Shown: positions 45,991-59,227, counted from the first letter of the stretch. The stretch: DNA of 64,000 bases from Pteria penguin (GCA_035048485.1 CM068590.1:14280298-14344297); one strand, 5' to 3'. Made by a program: numbers and translations. The notes: generated from the letters alone by a model not told the origin.

Positions 45991-46642
45991 TTGAAATTGA
46001 TGAAAGATCCTAAGCAACCGAACACTGTATTATGTACATGTGTCCTTTCGGAATTCTCCTTTATCCGCTTCATTAATTCTTAACGGTATATTCAGTATTT
46101 TGAAAACCAATTATTATTTGTAATTGAAGGGTTCCGGGTACGGACATCCCCGGATAATTTGTCTGCACAGTATTTGGCATACTTATATGGTTTTAATTAA
46201 CCAAAAAAGTTAAGAGGAAGCGAAAAGTTCTATACAGTCGTTTCTTTAATAAAGTATTTCAAATTATATTACCAAATTATTATACAATAAATATATGTTT
46301 TTAAGTAATTATACGACAAGTGTAGACAGTATAGTTACATGTAAATTTACGTAATTTTTTGTAATTTGATATCAATCACATTAAATTTCCGAATAAGAAA
46401 ATCTATGTATAGGTCAATACCTTATTGAGTCATATATTTAAAAGCTGCCGAACACAATCTTGTGTGATAACAGGCAATTTTTGGCAATAATACATGTTTA
46501 TAGAAAATACACTATCAGAGGTATTGCACTATAATCATCTCGAAATCAAAGTAATAATGGAGTTCATTTCAAGAATAGCAACAAACTGATATGGACGGCA
46601 AAACACCTGGGCATTGCTTGTGAGTGTGTGATTATAACAAAA

Positions 46643-46711
46643 TGTTATATTATATTATATTATATTATATTATATTATATTATATTATATTATATTATAT
46701 TATATTATATT
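46643..46711. repeat. (TTATA)n pentanucleotide microsatellite
   Basis: About 14 near-perfect TTATA units. Confidence 0.95.
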
Positions 46712-47156
46712 TGCGCATGTATTTCATGATACCTTGTGTAACTTGTATATCATATATTTTCAATGTTGTTAAACAATCAAGAAATAAAAAAAACTTGAAA
46801 CTTCATAAGGCCAGACAGTTGAATAAGGTAAAAGGCTATGGTATGATACCACGCGGAGGTACATCGCTCTGGATGAATCGGTATTTCTGGCCGGCTTACT
46901 ACATTCCTGTAAGATTTTTTATACGAGATAGAAAAAAGTCCAGAGCTACAAGACATTCCTGTACATGAGAGAATTACCTGTTTTTTGAGTTCATGATTTC
47001 AAGAGAGGTGTAGTGTCGGATGTAAAGATTAAACCTCTATTTCAATAGAATGCATGTATATTGGGGAAAATGATCTAAAATTGATAATGAAATATGGTTA
47101 TTGAGTTTTTGTTCATTGAATGACGCTGCATGAAGATATTATTTTACTTCTTTAGT

Positions 47157-47425
47157 GATCGCGGCACCTGTGTGACGCATGCAACGGATTCCACAAAAAG
47201 CAGTGAGAACCCTTCAACACGTCAACATTTACCGTGACACGTGGTTTATTGTTTCACCAAAAAGATAAAGGAGATGCAGAAAGTGATCAATACATTTGTA
47301 CATTTTCCGTCAATTACAAAGCATTTAGCGCTCAAGTTGATTGTAATGACGTCATCTTCGGTCGGATATTTGATTATGACGTCACAGGCATAACAATTTG
47401 ATAATCCGTGGTTTCGAACCTGGGT
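47157..47425 (-). mobile_element. SINE family 1, degraded copy with an internal insertion
   Basis: The body (CGTGTCACGGTAAATGTTGA, CTCACTGCTTTTTGTGGAAT read on the minus strand) lies at 47157-47262. A B-box-like GGTTCGAAACC lies at 47407-47417. The roughly 130-bp segment between them has no counterpart in other copies and contains two TGACGTCA palindromes. The overlapping 83-codon minus ORF is not a gene. Confidence 0.55.
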
Positions 47426-47911
47426 TGTCATATAAAAAACCAAATGCGAAAATATTGACTCATCTGTCTTATGATTAAGACTAACACATAGGTTCAATGA
47501 GATAAATATATACTGAAATGTGAAGAACTCGAGAAATCGACGAAAAAGACACCACTATGTTGATGTTAAGTGATGCCGAGCCACACATAAACATAAATAA
47601 CAATTGTATACATTTCTTTACACGAATGAGAGCTTCTTAAACAAGATACAATTTAAATCTATCATTACCCGTTTTCAATTAATCAAACGCAACGACACTT
47701 AAAAGAACAAATTGTAGACTGCATCCAAAACGGCAACGTTTCATCTTGCAGTATCCCACTACGCAACTGCTTTGATCTTGTCACGTGACTGGCGCTTTCA
47801 TTTGAATGTCGCTTTGCGCATATGATAAATTCGGTCTCTAAACATACAAAGTGTAGAAGGTTTGCCATCAAATGCATTAGAACGAGTGTCACAAAAAGTG
47901 CAATTTTATCT

Positions 47912-48115
47912 TCAAAGATTTAAGATCGTGATGGTTAAATGGACAGGGTGCCGGCCATTCGCAGCGCAATGCATTATTTGTATCTGGAGGTCAAAGGCTG
48001 GCGTCTTCTCTACGTATTCCATGGGTAACTCGAAGATATAGCGTCCATTAAAAAGACTTATACCGAATTCACTTTTTCTGTACTGCTTATGACCTTGACC
48101 CATAAATTTGTACAT
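47912..48115 (-). CDS. Cadherin-repeat-like ORF segment
   Basis: This 67-codon frame follows the cadherin repeat strand pattern: Y2...G6, then F17-x-I19...G24, the PMEY motif at 31-34 where cadherins have P-L-D-[YR]-E, F41-D-L-Q-I-Q-I, and a final strand HLTITILN at 59-66. Known cadherins continue with D-x-N-D-N calcium-binding residues; here the frame stops one residue after ILN. The segment would thus be the distal part of one repeat, in a decayed gene or an exon without a recognised donor. The (CA)n tract lies just upstream. Chance resemblance is possible. Confidence 0.33.
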   Translation of the reverse strand: MYKFMGQGHKQYRKSEFGISLFNGRYIFELPMEYVEKTPAFDLQIQIMHCAANGRHPVHLTITILNL

Positions 48116-48179
48116 TACAGAGCCAAGAAGCTTCCCCCTCCTCCCTCTCTCTCTATTACCTGTCTCTGTCTCTCTCTCT

Positions 48180-48289
<110 letters not shown>

Positions 48290-48406
48290 TAATATATTTT
48301 AGTAATACCCGTATAATGAGTTACTATTGAAAATTTCTCAATGTACAAATATATCTCTTTAAAACGAACTGATGATGCAGTTCATTTCCACATAACTAAT
48401 ATTACG

Positions 48407-48585
48407 CATGCGCGGATCCAGAAATTTTTGTCAGAGGGGGTCCAACCAAAAAAGGTAAATTTTTCTCTTAGACGAGTGGGGTCCAACCCCAAAAATGCCC
48501 AAATATTACCTTTTTTGGTAAAATTTTCGGATTCAAGGGGGGGGGGGGGGTTCAGACCCCCCTACCCACTCTGTATCCGCGCATG
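48407..48585. mobile_element. Poly-G foldback element (CATGCGCGGATCCAG termini)
   Basis: The left end CATGCGCGGATCCAG and inverted right end CATGCGCGGATACAG differ at one base. Inside, GGGGTCCAACCAAAAAAGGT is mirrored by ACCTTTTTTGGTAAAATTTT, and a G-run of about 13 lies at 48538-48550. It belongs to the same broad class as 5279, 30060, 35015 and 61838. Confidence 0.75.
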
Positions 48586-48696
48586 TTAAGATTTGTCATT
48601 TCTACAGAGCGAACATTGGAGATTTCATATCGGGATGGTTCGAAAGCTGTTTTGTGATTTGTTTAAATTGAACAAATGAAACAATTAATCCAAAAG

Positions 48697-48943
48697 GTTG
48701 ATTGATTAATTGTTTTTTTTTTTTAAGTTATTCAATATTATTTCCTGTATATGGTGACAGCATCTGCTTGATGCATTGCATTGAAATTTATACCTATGCA
48801 ACGGACCCATCCGAAGCAGTGAGGGATCTTTTACGTCCCATGCCCGGCAAACTCGGTTTTCGCTTTCTCCGAAAGACAGGGAGTCACACACGAGACCTCA
48901 TGGTCAAAAGCCGAGCACCCCATCCACTAAGCCACGTCGGCTA
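48697..48943 (-). mobile_element. SINE family 1 copy
   Basis: The tail TTGATTGATTAATTG is followed by a T-run, the body (GCAACGGACCCATCCGAAGC; TGAGGGATCTTTTACGTCCC) and a head with CCACTAAGCCACGTCGGCT. The region between body and B box is shortened. Confidence 0.87.
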
Positions 48944-49084
48944 TACTCCAAATTTTTAAAACTAATTCTATTCTTCAGTATATAAAGTATAAATGTGAAG
49001 GGTGAGAGAAATAAAACAAGCTATAGTCCACACGTCAATCATCACCTATTGTTCCACCTGATTAATTGGGTTTTGCTTGTTTGT

Positions 49085-50760
49085 GTGTTTGTTATTGTTA
49101 TGATGGTTATTTGGCCGGGATGGGGTGGGGGAGTGTTTGTTTAATTCTTGTTTTTTTTTTGTTTTGTTAGTGTGTTTCTCTCCCTCTCTCTCTCTCTCTC
49201 TCTCTTCTTTTGGGGGGAGTGTTTGTATTCTTGCTTTTTCCTACCTCACTTGAATATATATAATACAAAATATTGTCTGCTAGGAAAAACACGGTAGTGC
49301 ACATATGGAATGAAACTTTCCATTTGCCATAATAGTGAAAAACTTCAAAATATAGTATCTTGTAAATGAAAGTCAGTGTTAGAGGAGATGGAAAATAGCA
49401 CTCTAAAATTAAAGAAAAAATTACAAAATAATTTTTTCCAAAATTTTTGTTCTATAAAACGCGAAAATAACAATAGTTGCAAGCGGGGGAAATTGATGTA
49501 AAACGAAAATGCAGTAAATTAAAATTACACATTTATTTTAATAAATAATAATAATAAAAAGATAAAAAAGAATAAGAAAGGAAGAAAGAACGAAAGAAAG
49601 GAAAAACGAAAGGAAGTAAAAAGGAAAGGAAGAAAGAGAGAAGGAAAGAAAAAAAGAAAGAATAAATATAAAAATTAGTACAACTCAAGCTTAAGCACTC
49701 AATTTCATGTCATAAAACACTTGTCGAATTTTAACGCCGCCTTTTATATCTAAACTGTGCTCAGGTACTCAGACTTTGTTAAGATGTTTATTTAAGAGTA
49801 ATCCGGTTAATGCTTGATTTCAGATCCTGAAGACAAACTTATATACATATGCAGGGGTTAAATCTAATGACACAGTGGAAAGGTGTAAAAGCTAGCCATG
49901 CTATGTGTCAAATCGGGACGCAGACGGTCGCCTCGGACATTAAATTCTTCCGCAGTAGTGGATAATATAAAATACGAGACGGAGAAATTTCGACCGTGGC
50001 GCCGCGAAATGCTTATCCTCGGGCTATTTATAATTTTCAACTTATGTCTGTATTGCTTGTACGGTGAGAAATTGGCGTCAATTGTGTGTGTGGTATATTA
50101 CAAATCCAATATTAAAGATGTGAAGACGATAAAGTAAATTGATAAACAATTGTATATATCAACTCCCCCTTCCCCTTTTTCTTATTTATTACTTCCTTTC
50201 ATGCCATATTAATGTATTAATTTTGTTAATGACGATGCTACTAAAATATTTGTTTACTTTAAAAAACTTCACATTAAAAGAGTGTAAAAGGGGTGCACTA
50301 TAAATTTCAAATTTCCTAAATTCAAACCTTAAACTTTCATCTGCCAGAGTCGCCAAACACCTAATCCCTTTTATTCCCTAATTATGCCCCGCCCAGTGTA
50401 CTTTTAGTACCTTTGCTGAGTACAGTGTTTTTCAATTTATGTGTTACAGTACTTCTTATTATACATGTATGTTGTATTTATTGTGCTACTGTGAAGAAAA
50501 AAAATAATAAAAAATAAAACCCCCTAAGAGCAAACACCCCTCCCCCCCAAAAACCCACCCCAACAAACAAACATATACAACAAAACAAATACCCCCCCCC
50601 CAAAAAAAAAAAAGAAAAGAAAGAAAGAGAGAGAGAAAAAAAAGTGGCTTTTCTAAATCCTGAAAGGATACCGGTATATTGAAACAGATTTTAATTTATT
50701 TTCATCAATTAACTTTTTTTTTTTGGGGGGGGGGGGGGGGGTTCAGTCATTTAGAAAAGA
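49085..50760. other. Simple-repeat-rich DNA
   Basis: (CT)n at 49181-49204, (AAAG)n/(AAGG)n at 49560-49670, poly-C/poly-A mixtures at 50520-50645 and a G-run at 50725-50741. No gene is supported. Confidence 0.6.
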
Positions 50761-51142
50761 AAGATAACACTGGAAGCAAATTATATTTTTAAAAATGTGA
50801 CACAGTGTACTGCCTGTACAGAGCTAATTTTTATACAATGTATTCATCGGATGAAGTTGTAATAGGCTCATTGAATTTTCTATCAAGTTCCCCTCCCCCT
50901 CCCTTTTTCTGGGCACATATTTATCCTATTGATATCCAAGGGACCCTTAGCTACGTAAATGTAAGGTCATTGTCAGAAAGGCGACCTTGGAAGTCAAGCC
51001 CTTACTGGAACATACACACCATTTTTTTTTCTCCGGCATATTTAGCCATGAAATGTTTTCTATTGCAGGTTTGAGTTTGCTTAAAATTTTGTGGTTTAGA
51101 TTTGTCCAATTTCACACGACTAGCTACTTTAAGACACAGCTG

Positions 51143-51226
51143 TCCTATGACATATTTGTAATTTGGGAAATTAAAATATTCATAAATTACTACTATTATT
51201 TCCCCAATTAAAAATATGTCATAGGG
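51143..51226. repeat. Short inverted repeat (hairpin)
   Basis: CCTATGACATATTTGTAATT at 51144 is mirrored by AATTAAAAATATGTCATAGG ending at 51225, with a 28-bp loop. It could be a small MITE. Confidence 0.7.
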
Positions 51227-51318
51227 CATAACCTTCGTGTTCCTATAACTTGACATCGATGACGTCAAAGAATGAAGATCGTAATATACGATTTGGTCTT
51301 CCTTCTAACAAGTTCGGG

Positions 51319-51483
51319 GGCAGGCATGGTGTAGTGGTTCAGCGCTTCGCTAGCGGCACCGACAATCCGGATTCAATTCTCGGGCTGCGCCACTATGTTT
51401 AAGAGGTTGGTTACCTCCTGCTTCCATGTCGCGATATAACTAAAAAAAAACTGTTGAAAGCGACGTAAAACACCAACCAACCA
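51319..51483 (+). mobile_element. SINE family 2, reference copy
   Basis: The head (GCATGGTGTAGTGGTTCAGC; B-box-like GGATTCAATTC) is followed by AAGAGGTTGGTTACCTCCTG, CTTCCATGTCGCGATATAAC and TTGAAAGCGACGTAAAACAC, ending CAACCAACC. It shares only the GACGTAAA-type junction before the tail with family 1. Confidence 0.85.
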
Positions 51484-51489
51484 GCAGGT

Positions 51490-52075
51490 TTGTCAAAAAG
51501 TCACCAGAACATTATTGAAACATAGCTGAAATTTCTGTAAAGCAACAAATAACATAAAGGTTGTCTTAGTGCATTACCCAGCGATCCTGTCATTATTTTC
51601 ACACTAGTTCCATGTGCCGTCAGAACGTGTCAACGTTAAAAACATTTCTTCTTAGAAAACCATAGGTTTTCAAGTGTACGCCTAATGCGTTTGCACCATC
51701 TGTGATATTTCAAAAGTCTATACACCCTGCGATGTTAAAATGACAGTTATGAAGCCATAAATGAGTTAAGAGAAGTTTCTTAATTTGTGCTGTACATTAT
51801 GGAAGAATGTTCTTGTCATAATTCGTTAGTGTGGAATGAACATGTCGAACGCGACGTTTTATTACAACAGAGGCCTAACGCCAAATTGTCCAAGGTATGT
51901 TGATGATGTTGTTGACTTGAGTGTAGGTAATTTCTGTTCACTCCTACCGCCTTTAAATCTCAGAGAAATGCCATAATTAAAGAAGAAATGTGTCATTTTG
52001 GTAACTGACAACTCAATCATTCGTAATTGTTTGCTCTCTGTATAAGTGTTCATATGTTAACATAAACTTGCTAGA
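51490..52075. other. Unassigned DNA
   Basis: Nothing supported. An A-rich (AAAAC)n tract follows at 52083-52200. Confidence 0.5.
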
Positions 52076-52261
52076 CTATACATATTAAAACAAAACAACA
52101 AAACAAAACAAAACAACAAAAAAACCCACAAAAACAAAAAAAAAAAAAAAAAAAACAACAAAAACAAAAACACAAACAAACAAAAAAAAAAAATAAATAA
52201 GTAAAAACCGAATGAAAAGTATCAACGTTCGTACACTCTAGATATCCTAATATAACTTTAT

Positions 52262-52985
52262 CTTGTCTGTTGTTCACACTGCCTTGCCATCGTTATGTAG
52301 CTCCTTCTATCCCAATGTTGTTCACACTGACTTGGCATTGCTAGATACAGTAGCTCTCTGTGTCTCTTTTGTTCACACTGTCTTAATATCGTTATATAGC
52401 TCTCTGTGTCTCCTTTGTTCACACTGTCTTGACATCATTATACAACTATCTCTCTATTTTGTTCACACTGTTTTAAGATAATTATATAGCTCTCTGTGTC
52501 TCTTTTTTCACACTGTCTTATATCGTTATATAACTATCTATGTCTCCTTTGTTCACACTGTCTTGACATCATTATACAACTCTCTCTGTCTCTTTTGTTT
52601 ACACTGCCGTGACATCATTATACAACTCTGTCTGTTTTGTTCACACAGTCTCAAGATCATTATACAACTCTCTCTGTCTCTTTTGTTCATACTGTCTTGA
52701 CATCATTATACAACTCTCTCTGTCTTTTTTGTTCACACTGCCTTGACATCATTATACAACTCTCTCTGTCTGTTTTGTTCACACAGTCTTAAGATCATTA
52801 TATTGCTCTCTCTGTCTCTCTTGTCCACACTGTTTTAAGATGAGTATATAGCTCTCTGTTTGTCTGTTTTGTTCACACCGTCTTGCCATCTTTATAGAAC
52901 TCTCTCTGTCTCTAATGTTAACACTGTCTTGGTAATCTTGTATTTTTGTCTTTTTTGTTCACACTGACTTGACATCCTAATATAA
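52262..52985. repeat. About 46-bp minisatellite, roughly 15 units
   Basis: Units begin TTGTTCACACTGTCTTGACA and continue TCATTATACAACTCTCTCTG, with lengths of 43-50 bp. The array ends near a pure (CT)n tract at 53039. Confidence 0.9.
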
Positions 52986-53035
52986 CTTTATAATATCCAT
53001 TTCATTTAATGTGATGACTTTAAATGCTTACATGA

Positions 53036-53038
<3 letters not shown>

Positions 53039-53099
<61 letters not shown>
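53039..53099. repeat. (CT)n microsatellite
   Basis: About 30 CT units, possibly seeded by the CTCTCTCTG segment of the adjacent minisatellite. Confidence 0.97.
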
Positions 53100-53100
<1 letters not shown>

Positions 53101-54180
53101 AAACATAGTTGTGTTGTAGTTGTTCCGTGGTAGGTCATGCTTACAAACAGTACATGCCAAATTTCTTTTATTGTGCAGGGGTCAAAATAGTTGTCGTTTA
53201 TACATGTATACTGATGATATTCTCCGATTGTTCTGATGAGGATGTGTACCTTTTATTAATCATAAAATCGCCCTGTCATTGATTGAACTCAGCGAACTTT
53301 TTCATTTATTCCGAGAAGATTTTCATGATGATGTTGTTGTAATTTTCTTATATTTACATCTTTCTACTTGTAGGAGAAATCGCTAAACAAATTTAAAATA
53401 CAGAATCTAAAACTCATCATTCAATCCCGGAATTCTATTAATCCTCGACTCAGAATCACCCATCATCTCGTCTGCTGAAAGCTGTCGGCTGCCAGACGCT
53501 TAAATATCTTATACAACATGAGAATGTTTGAAACTTATCAAAACATTACCTCATACACAATCTATAATTAAATTATCAAAAAATCATAACAAGTTCCCAG
53601 CATGCACTTGGTAGGATGTCTCGCTCTCCTATCGCGATAACAAGAACACGCTGTTTAACCGCCTATATCCGAACGGAAGCAGACGACTACGAAAAACCCT
53701 CTCTTATGGTTCAAAGTGTTAAAAAGTTTGGTTTGCGGGAAGCCTCTGATCATTTCAGTGATCGTATGTCTGAAATTTAATTATTACACTTGAGGTTCTA
53801 ACACTTTCTGCATCCTAAGACGCCTAAAAATTGATGAATGACTGATTAATCATATAAAATGGCGGGAAAAGATGGTAAATAACAGTTGTTAATATCGTCT
53901 GCTTCTTTTGACGCAGATTGCAGACCGATGATCTTTTGTGTAGTGAAGGACCGACCTTTTTCTGTTCCAAAATCAAAGAACTTGCACCGACCAAATAGCA
54001 TGTACAGGCTTATAACTATTTTTTATCGCGGAGGTAAGGTAGACTCTTAGACGGTATCAATACGCAGTCGACCGGTGAAAGATTTATAGATTTTCCATAA
54101 TTTTGTAATAATATCTATATGATTTTGGCTTCTTTTCCAATTTGATTTTTAGATATTGGTATAGTAACCACTTCTACATC
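53100..54180. other. Unassigned DNA
   Basis: Mixed composition and no supported gene, splice pair or repeat. Confidence 0.45.
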
Positions 54181-54185
54181 ATTCA

Positions 54186-54431
54186 AATCAAATGATGAGG
54201 TACTCGACTTTTGACCGAGAAGTCTAGGGTTCGAACGCACAGGTGGCCTGTCTTTCGGATGAGAAAGTAAACATCGAGGTCCCGTGCCACGGTAAACGTA
54301 ATAGTTCTCACTGCTTTAGTTAGGACCGTTGCAAAAAATGTAAATTTCTACACAATGCATCGAACAAATGCTGTCAGCATATATGTGAAATAGTGTTGGA
54401 GTGAGCTAAAACATTGATTATTCAATAAATA

Positions 54432-54472
<41 letters not shown>
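54186..54472 (+). mobile_element. SINE family 1, diverged copy with long CAAT tail
   Basis: The head keeps GAGGTACTCGACTTTTGACC and B box GGTTCGAACGC; the body has GGCCTGTCTTTCGGATGAGA and CATCGAGGTCCCGTGCCACG. The A box is lost. The tail holds more than ten CAAT units (54432-54472), the longest here, presumably expanded after insertion. Confidence 0.87.
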
Positions 54473-54474
54473 CC

Positions 54475-56470
54475 ATTCTAATGTTTAATGTCAACCAGTC
54501 ATTGCTACTGCAACGAATGGTCTCTTGTATCTATGGGAGAAATATAATTTTAATCAATCTTTAAACAGTAAGTTAATGTTTGTTCAAACTATATTTTGTT
54601 TTAGAGTATACACATATATATAATGAATCTTGCATTTTAATATACTCTCATCCTGAAAGTGAATTTAATCAGTATTCTTCAGAAGACAGAACTCTCTATT
54701 TAAAGCCCCGGGGAATCGTTATTGCTTCGTACGATTTTTTTTTCATATCTTGATAAGGCATTTCCAAATAATTATATTAGATAAATGCAGAAAAGGTAAA
54801 AAAATTGCTGAAGTAGAAAAAGCTAGTCAATTTTTCAAATCATCTTTCATTTCATATCTGAATTAGTCTATGTTACAATGTATTACCTTTTTTACAAATG
54901 CTTTTGTAACCTTTCTCTAATATCTACTTTGTAAACACATTTCTATCCTTGAAATTTATATACTTGATTATCTCCTTTCCTCAATATCTGCTGGTATCAT
55001 GTCTATCTAATTGTCTTTCCTCTAACTTGTCGCTTATTAATATTACAATTCTGAATGACGTCCCATCGGTAACAAAACTATATACTACTTTTTTGTTGTT
55101 CATGTGGCCGTTGATGTCCCTCTCCCAATTCAGCTTTGTCTTTGATAATGTTACCGTTTAATGTCTTATTTTACAATTTGATACAACCCCTCCAGTTATT
55201 GAAAATTATGATCATACATATAGACAGAGGTATGGTTTGTCTCTTCCATCCTTAGTACATGACCACCAGGGACGATAACTCTGGCATGATTTATGATTTT
55301 ACATAATAATTACTACAGTTGGTTACCCGAGGATAAAGAGTACGGTATAAGCTGCACTTATAAGGGTGAACGAACACCGTCTGTACCCATGACTGGACGA
55401 TATCATTCTCGACTAATCATATTTTCACTCCTTCATAGTCATTCTGGCTCCGAAAGATTTAAATGACGGGATCAATTCATGAATAACGAGCTCGGTGTCC
55501 AAACAATTACGTCCACTAACCGCATCACAGCTTTTCGAGTCCGCAGGCTAAGATTACTACTCCGCTAATAAGAGTGGTGGCGACTTTATAAGTCGTGGTA
55601 ATTCTATTATCTGGCATCGGAGAAACACTTGGCAGACGATAGGCATCTATATGTATGGCATAACCAATAATTTGTTGTTCCTTTATATTTAATGACCAGT
55701 TTGATCAGGTCGTGTATTCATGAACATTGAGAGGGAACAACACCGTGTGTGTCACTTGACCGCCACAATCAAAGGCGGACCGAGGGTGTAAGACATATAA
55801 AACTGGTGTATTTTTTCATGATGGCGCGTATCAACACTTCATACACTATCACATCGTGAATAGATATTGATATTTAAGCTTGGTGATTATAAAGAAATAA
55901 AACATCAGTGATTTTGTTTAACTTTTGAAAATGTGAATATATTTAGAATATCTTCCCCGAGCAGAAATAAAACATAAGTTATCATTTTGTTAATATTCTT
56001 CTTAGACAAGCTCTCTTTGATAAAAAAGTAGAGCTGGATCAGAATAGCTTTTTATTATAACGACATTGACATGTAGTCGCCTATTGTATCTATGCCTCAT
56101 AGCATTAGCATAAAACTCTATATATAATCACGTTCCATACATATGCTATTAACGAGAGAAGACAATGTTTTAATTGAAAACACGTTACATAATTGCTAAA
56201 AATACATACAGGAAGAATTTGATGTTTGGCACCGGTTTACGTTTATTATACTAATTACCACATAGAAAAATATATAGAAAAGTTATGCAAAAGTTATCAA
56301 TAATTTTAAATAGTTTTCTTCTACATAAATCATACATTCGCAATGGCTTATCATTCAGTAATCATAAAATGCAATAATAAATAGTGAAAATAAGGGGGAA
56401 AAGATATCTGACTCAGCTGTATAGTAAAAGGTAAAAAATTCGCCAAGGCCATGCAAGGCAAACAAGAATA
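54475..56470. other. Unassigned DNA, with a GC-richer stretch at 55260-55830
   Basis: The stretch 55260-55830 is more GC-rich and non-repetitive, and ends with ACATATAAAACTGG about 20 bases before an ATGATGGCG. It could be a promoter or conserved non-coding element. There is no coding frame of useful length after that ATG. Confidence 0.3.
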
Positions 56471-56475
56471 AGCAC

Positions 56476-56960
56476 ATGATAACAAGACATAAAAATTCTA
56501 TTGCATTACAGTTGAGTCACTGTTATAGAACGGTTAATGGAAGTGACTATCGTCACTCAAATCCTGCGGTGAATCGGTTGGTGGGCCCATCTTTGAACTC
56601 ACCTCATAAACAGTACAATCAAAGAACATACATTTTAAAATCTATAAATAATCCTCAAACCTTTAGCATCCCAACAGCGAAAAAGGATGTATACCGTTTC
56701 TCCTTCTTCCCGCGAACCATCAGGGATTGGAACAGACTTCCATCAGCAATGACATCAGCATGTTCCTTGGAGGACTACAGGACTGCAATGGGCAACATAC
56801 CACCTGCCTACTTCAGCTTAGGATGAGGACAAAAGATTTTAACTTTTAACTGTATCATACTGCCCTGAGAGGCTTTTATCTTGACTGCCACATGAAGTAT
56901 AACGCTCAACTTTTCAGTACACTTCGTATTGGAAGAAGAAGTACAGAACAAGGATCAAAA
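56476..56960 (+). mobile_element. 3' end of a non-LTR retrotransposon (reverse-transcriptase C-terminus plus 3' UTR)
   Basis: The 116-codon frame (56476-56826) carries FSFFPRTIRDWNRLP at residues 75-89, then a SLEDYR segment and the stop. This is the hallmark C-terminal end of Jockey/CR1-like LINE reverse-transcriptase polyproteins, where [YF]-x-[YF]-S-F-F-P-R-x-I-x-x-W-N-x-L-P is conserved. The catalytic YADD-type domain is absent, and the N-terminal third of the frame no longer looks like the family, so the copy is 5'-truncated or decayed. The 3' UTR segment at 56892-56940 recurs at 63617-63665. Confidence 0.8.
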
Positions 56961-56964
56961 GGTT

Positions 56965-58380
56965 ACTCAAGTAGAGAGAGAGCGTAAAAACATATATCAG
57001 CGTATAGTAAAATGGAATAAAATCCTAATATCGAAAATATAAAGAAGCATCAATCTGAGATATCAGTACTCTGTCAGCCTGAAGGCAAGCTAAGGTCCTG
57101 AATCTACTCTTATTGAAAAAAGGGTCATCAAAAGAAAATTGAAAATGGGGAAAAATTGGGTAAATGTAACATAACAAAACAGTGGTGCTAAGTCACCCTG
57201 GTATTATATATCCACTTGCAATATTGGATATCCATGGGCATCTGGTTAAAAGTGAGGCTATGTTCATGGGATGAGTAAACATCTCATGTTTAGCAGGCCA
57301 AAGCTGCACCTAGTACTTAAATATACCGACTATTTATAATCTTCTATACATTCTATGTAAACATTAATATAATGGTGGACTTTGGGACCATATAATGACA
57401 TAACTAATGCAAGTGAACACATCCAGAAGAGTAATGCACGGTGACGGCAAACCATGAAATTAATGGATAGTGTATATATTTTATACAAACCACTTAGATA
57501 TTAGATTTGTATAAATTAAGATTATTTTTGTGTGTGTAATGATTCCAAATCATAATGCGCAAGAATATAGTATCATAATTGGGAAACAGACTGCTCCTTG
57601 AAATTTCATATTAATAAGACCTTCATATTAATTGTATATTGTACTTTCTTGCTATATACAATGATAACTAATAATCATAGATATATTTGTAACTGACACT
57701 TCACTGATGAAATTTAGTTATGGGACACCAACTTGTCAAGATATTCAATACAGTTTGTTCATCGCTTCATTTAACAAACTTTCGTTATAATATTATAAAA
57801 TTTTATCACATATATTTCTTCATGGTTAATTATACATCTATTTCAGCAATACACCTAAGAAATCACGAATTAAACAAATGTAAAACCGTTTGATTGTAAT
57901 TGATTGTAAAATACAACATATGTAATTATGTTTAAATTCCTCGTTCATCTGAAAAGGTTTCGAACTCGTTGCCCTTGTATTTAAAACATGTACAATGTTG
58001 CCCCTTAAATCACACTGGTAGATTTCAACGATACTTAGTCGCTAAATTTGACAGTTATTTGATTTCTCGACTTTTTCTGACAAAAAACATCATCAAGGAA
58101 TTTCGTCTGGCGCTATACTAAAAGCCGTATAATTATTTCAAATAACCCTGAAAAACATGTAAATTGATACCTTTTAATGCAATCTCGTAAGTGGTTAAAT
58201 TCAGATCCAATCGTACGGTGTGTCCAGTGGCTGTTAGTTAAACTGCTTTTGATTGGCTAGATGGCGATCCTTTGGTAGACGTTATCATGGGAATGATACA
58301 GCGTCTTTGATTGGAAGGATAGAAGTGATTTAGTAAGAGATACATGTATTTTATGTAGATTTTACAGGAAAGTTAAGTCC
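56965..58380. other. Unassigned AT-rich DNA
   Basis: A weak echo of the 43-bp unit (GGATGAGTAAACATCTCATG) lies near 57270. Otherwise nothing is supported. Confidence 0.45.
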
Positions 58381-58775
58381 AATGTTATTGTGAAATGCCG
58401 TATGAAAAGAAAAGAAGAGAATATAGGCTATACTACACGTCTTGAAATATTATTCCTTACAGAGAAGGGATTGTTTAGTTTTGGTACCAGTAGATCAAAC
58501 CAATTCTCGAAATTCAGGCAAAGAAAAGAAAGAAGAAAAAACAGAGAGAGAGAGAGAGGAGCAAAATGTAAATATTTAAGAGTAATCACAGTAAAAGAAA
58601 TGGATGACCTTGTACTTGATGACAGTGTCAAACATGGACAATAGTGTGAAAAATAAAACACGTAACTCTCACCAATCAATTTTTCGATATTCAATAAGCG
58701 GAGAATCACAGTGTCAATATGGGACGTTCCAAGACATAGCACAACAAAAGATAACAACAAACTGATACAAAAAGG

Positions 58776-58945
58776 TTTTTTTGTTTTGTTTTGGGTTTTT
58801 TTTGTTTTTTTTGTTTTTTTTTTTTTTTGTTTTTGGTTTTTTTTTTTTTTTGTTCTTTTTTTTTTTTTTTTTTGATGGGGGTGGGGTTTTTTGTTAGTTT
58901 TCTGGGGTTTTTTTTGGGGGGGGGTTTATTTATTTATTTATTTGT
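58776..58945. repeat. T/G-rich homopolymer tract
   Basis: Long T runs broken by G, then a G-run at 58916-58923 and (ATTT)n to 58945. The Phe-rich ORF is a repeat translation. Confidence 0.9.
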
Positions 58946-59227
58946 TTTTCAAATGTCCGCATTCATTACGATTTACTTTCGATTAAACTCATACAACTGA
59001 ATCAATTCTCATCCTTCCTATCTTTTATTGAGTTTGAAGATAAAATCATGAAATACTTACCAGTAAACGAAAGCACAGTCTAGAACTTAATACAAAATTT
59101 GGAATAGGGGCAAACCTAGACCAATGAAAACTCCAGAGCTTTGGTTACGGGCTATGGGGATGTAAGCACCTTCTGCCGATCAGTTCTACTCGCCATGATG
59201 TCATAACGTCATGTGTGGGAGTTAAAC

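Noticed and set aside
47246..47497. 83-codon minus-strand ORF with hydrophobic end
   Set aside because: Its parts coincide with SINE body and B-box sequence, and the rest has no splice sites.
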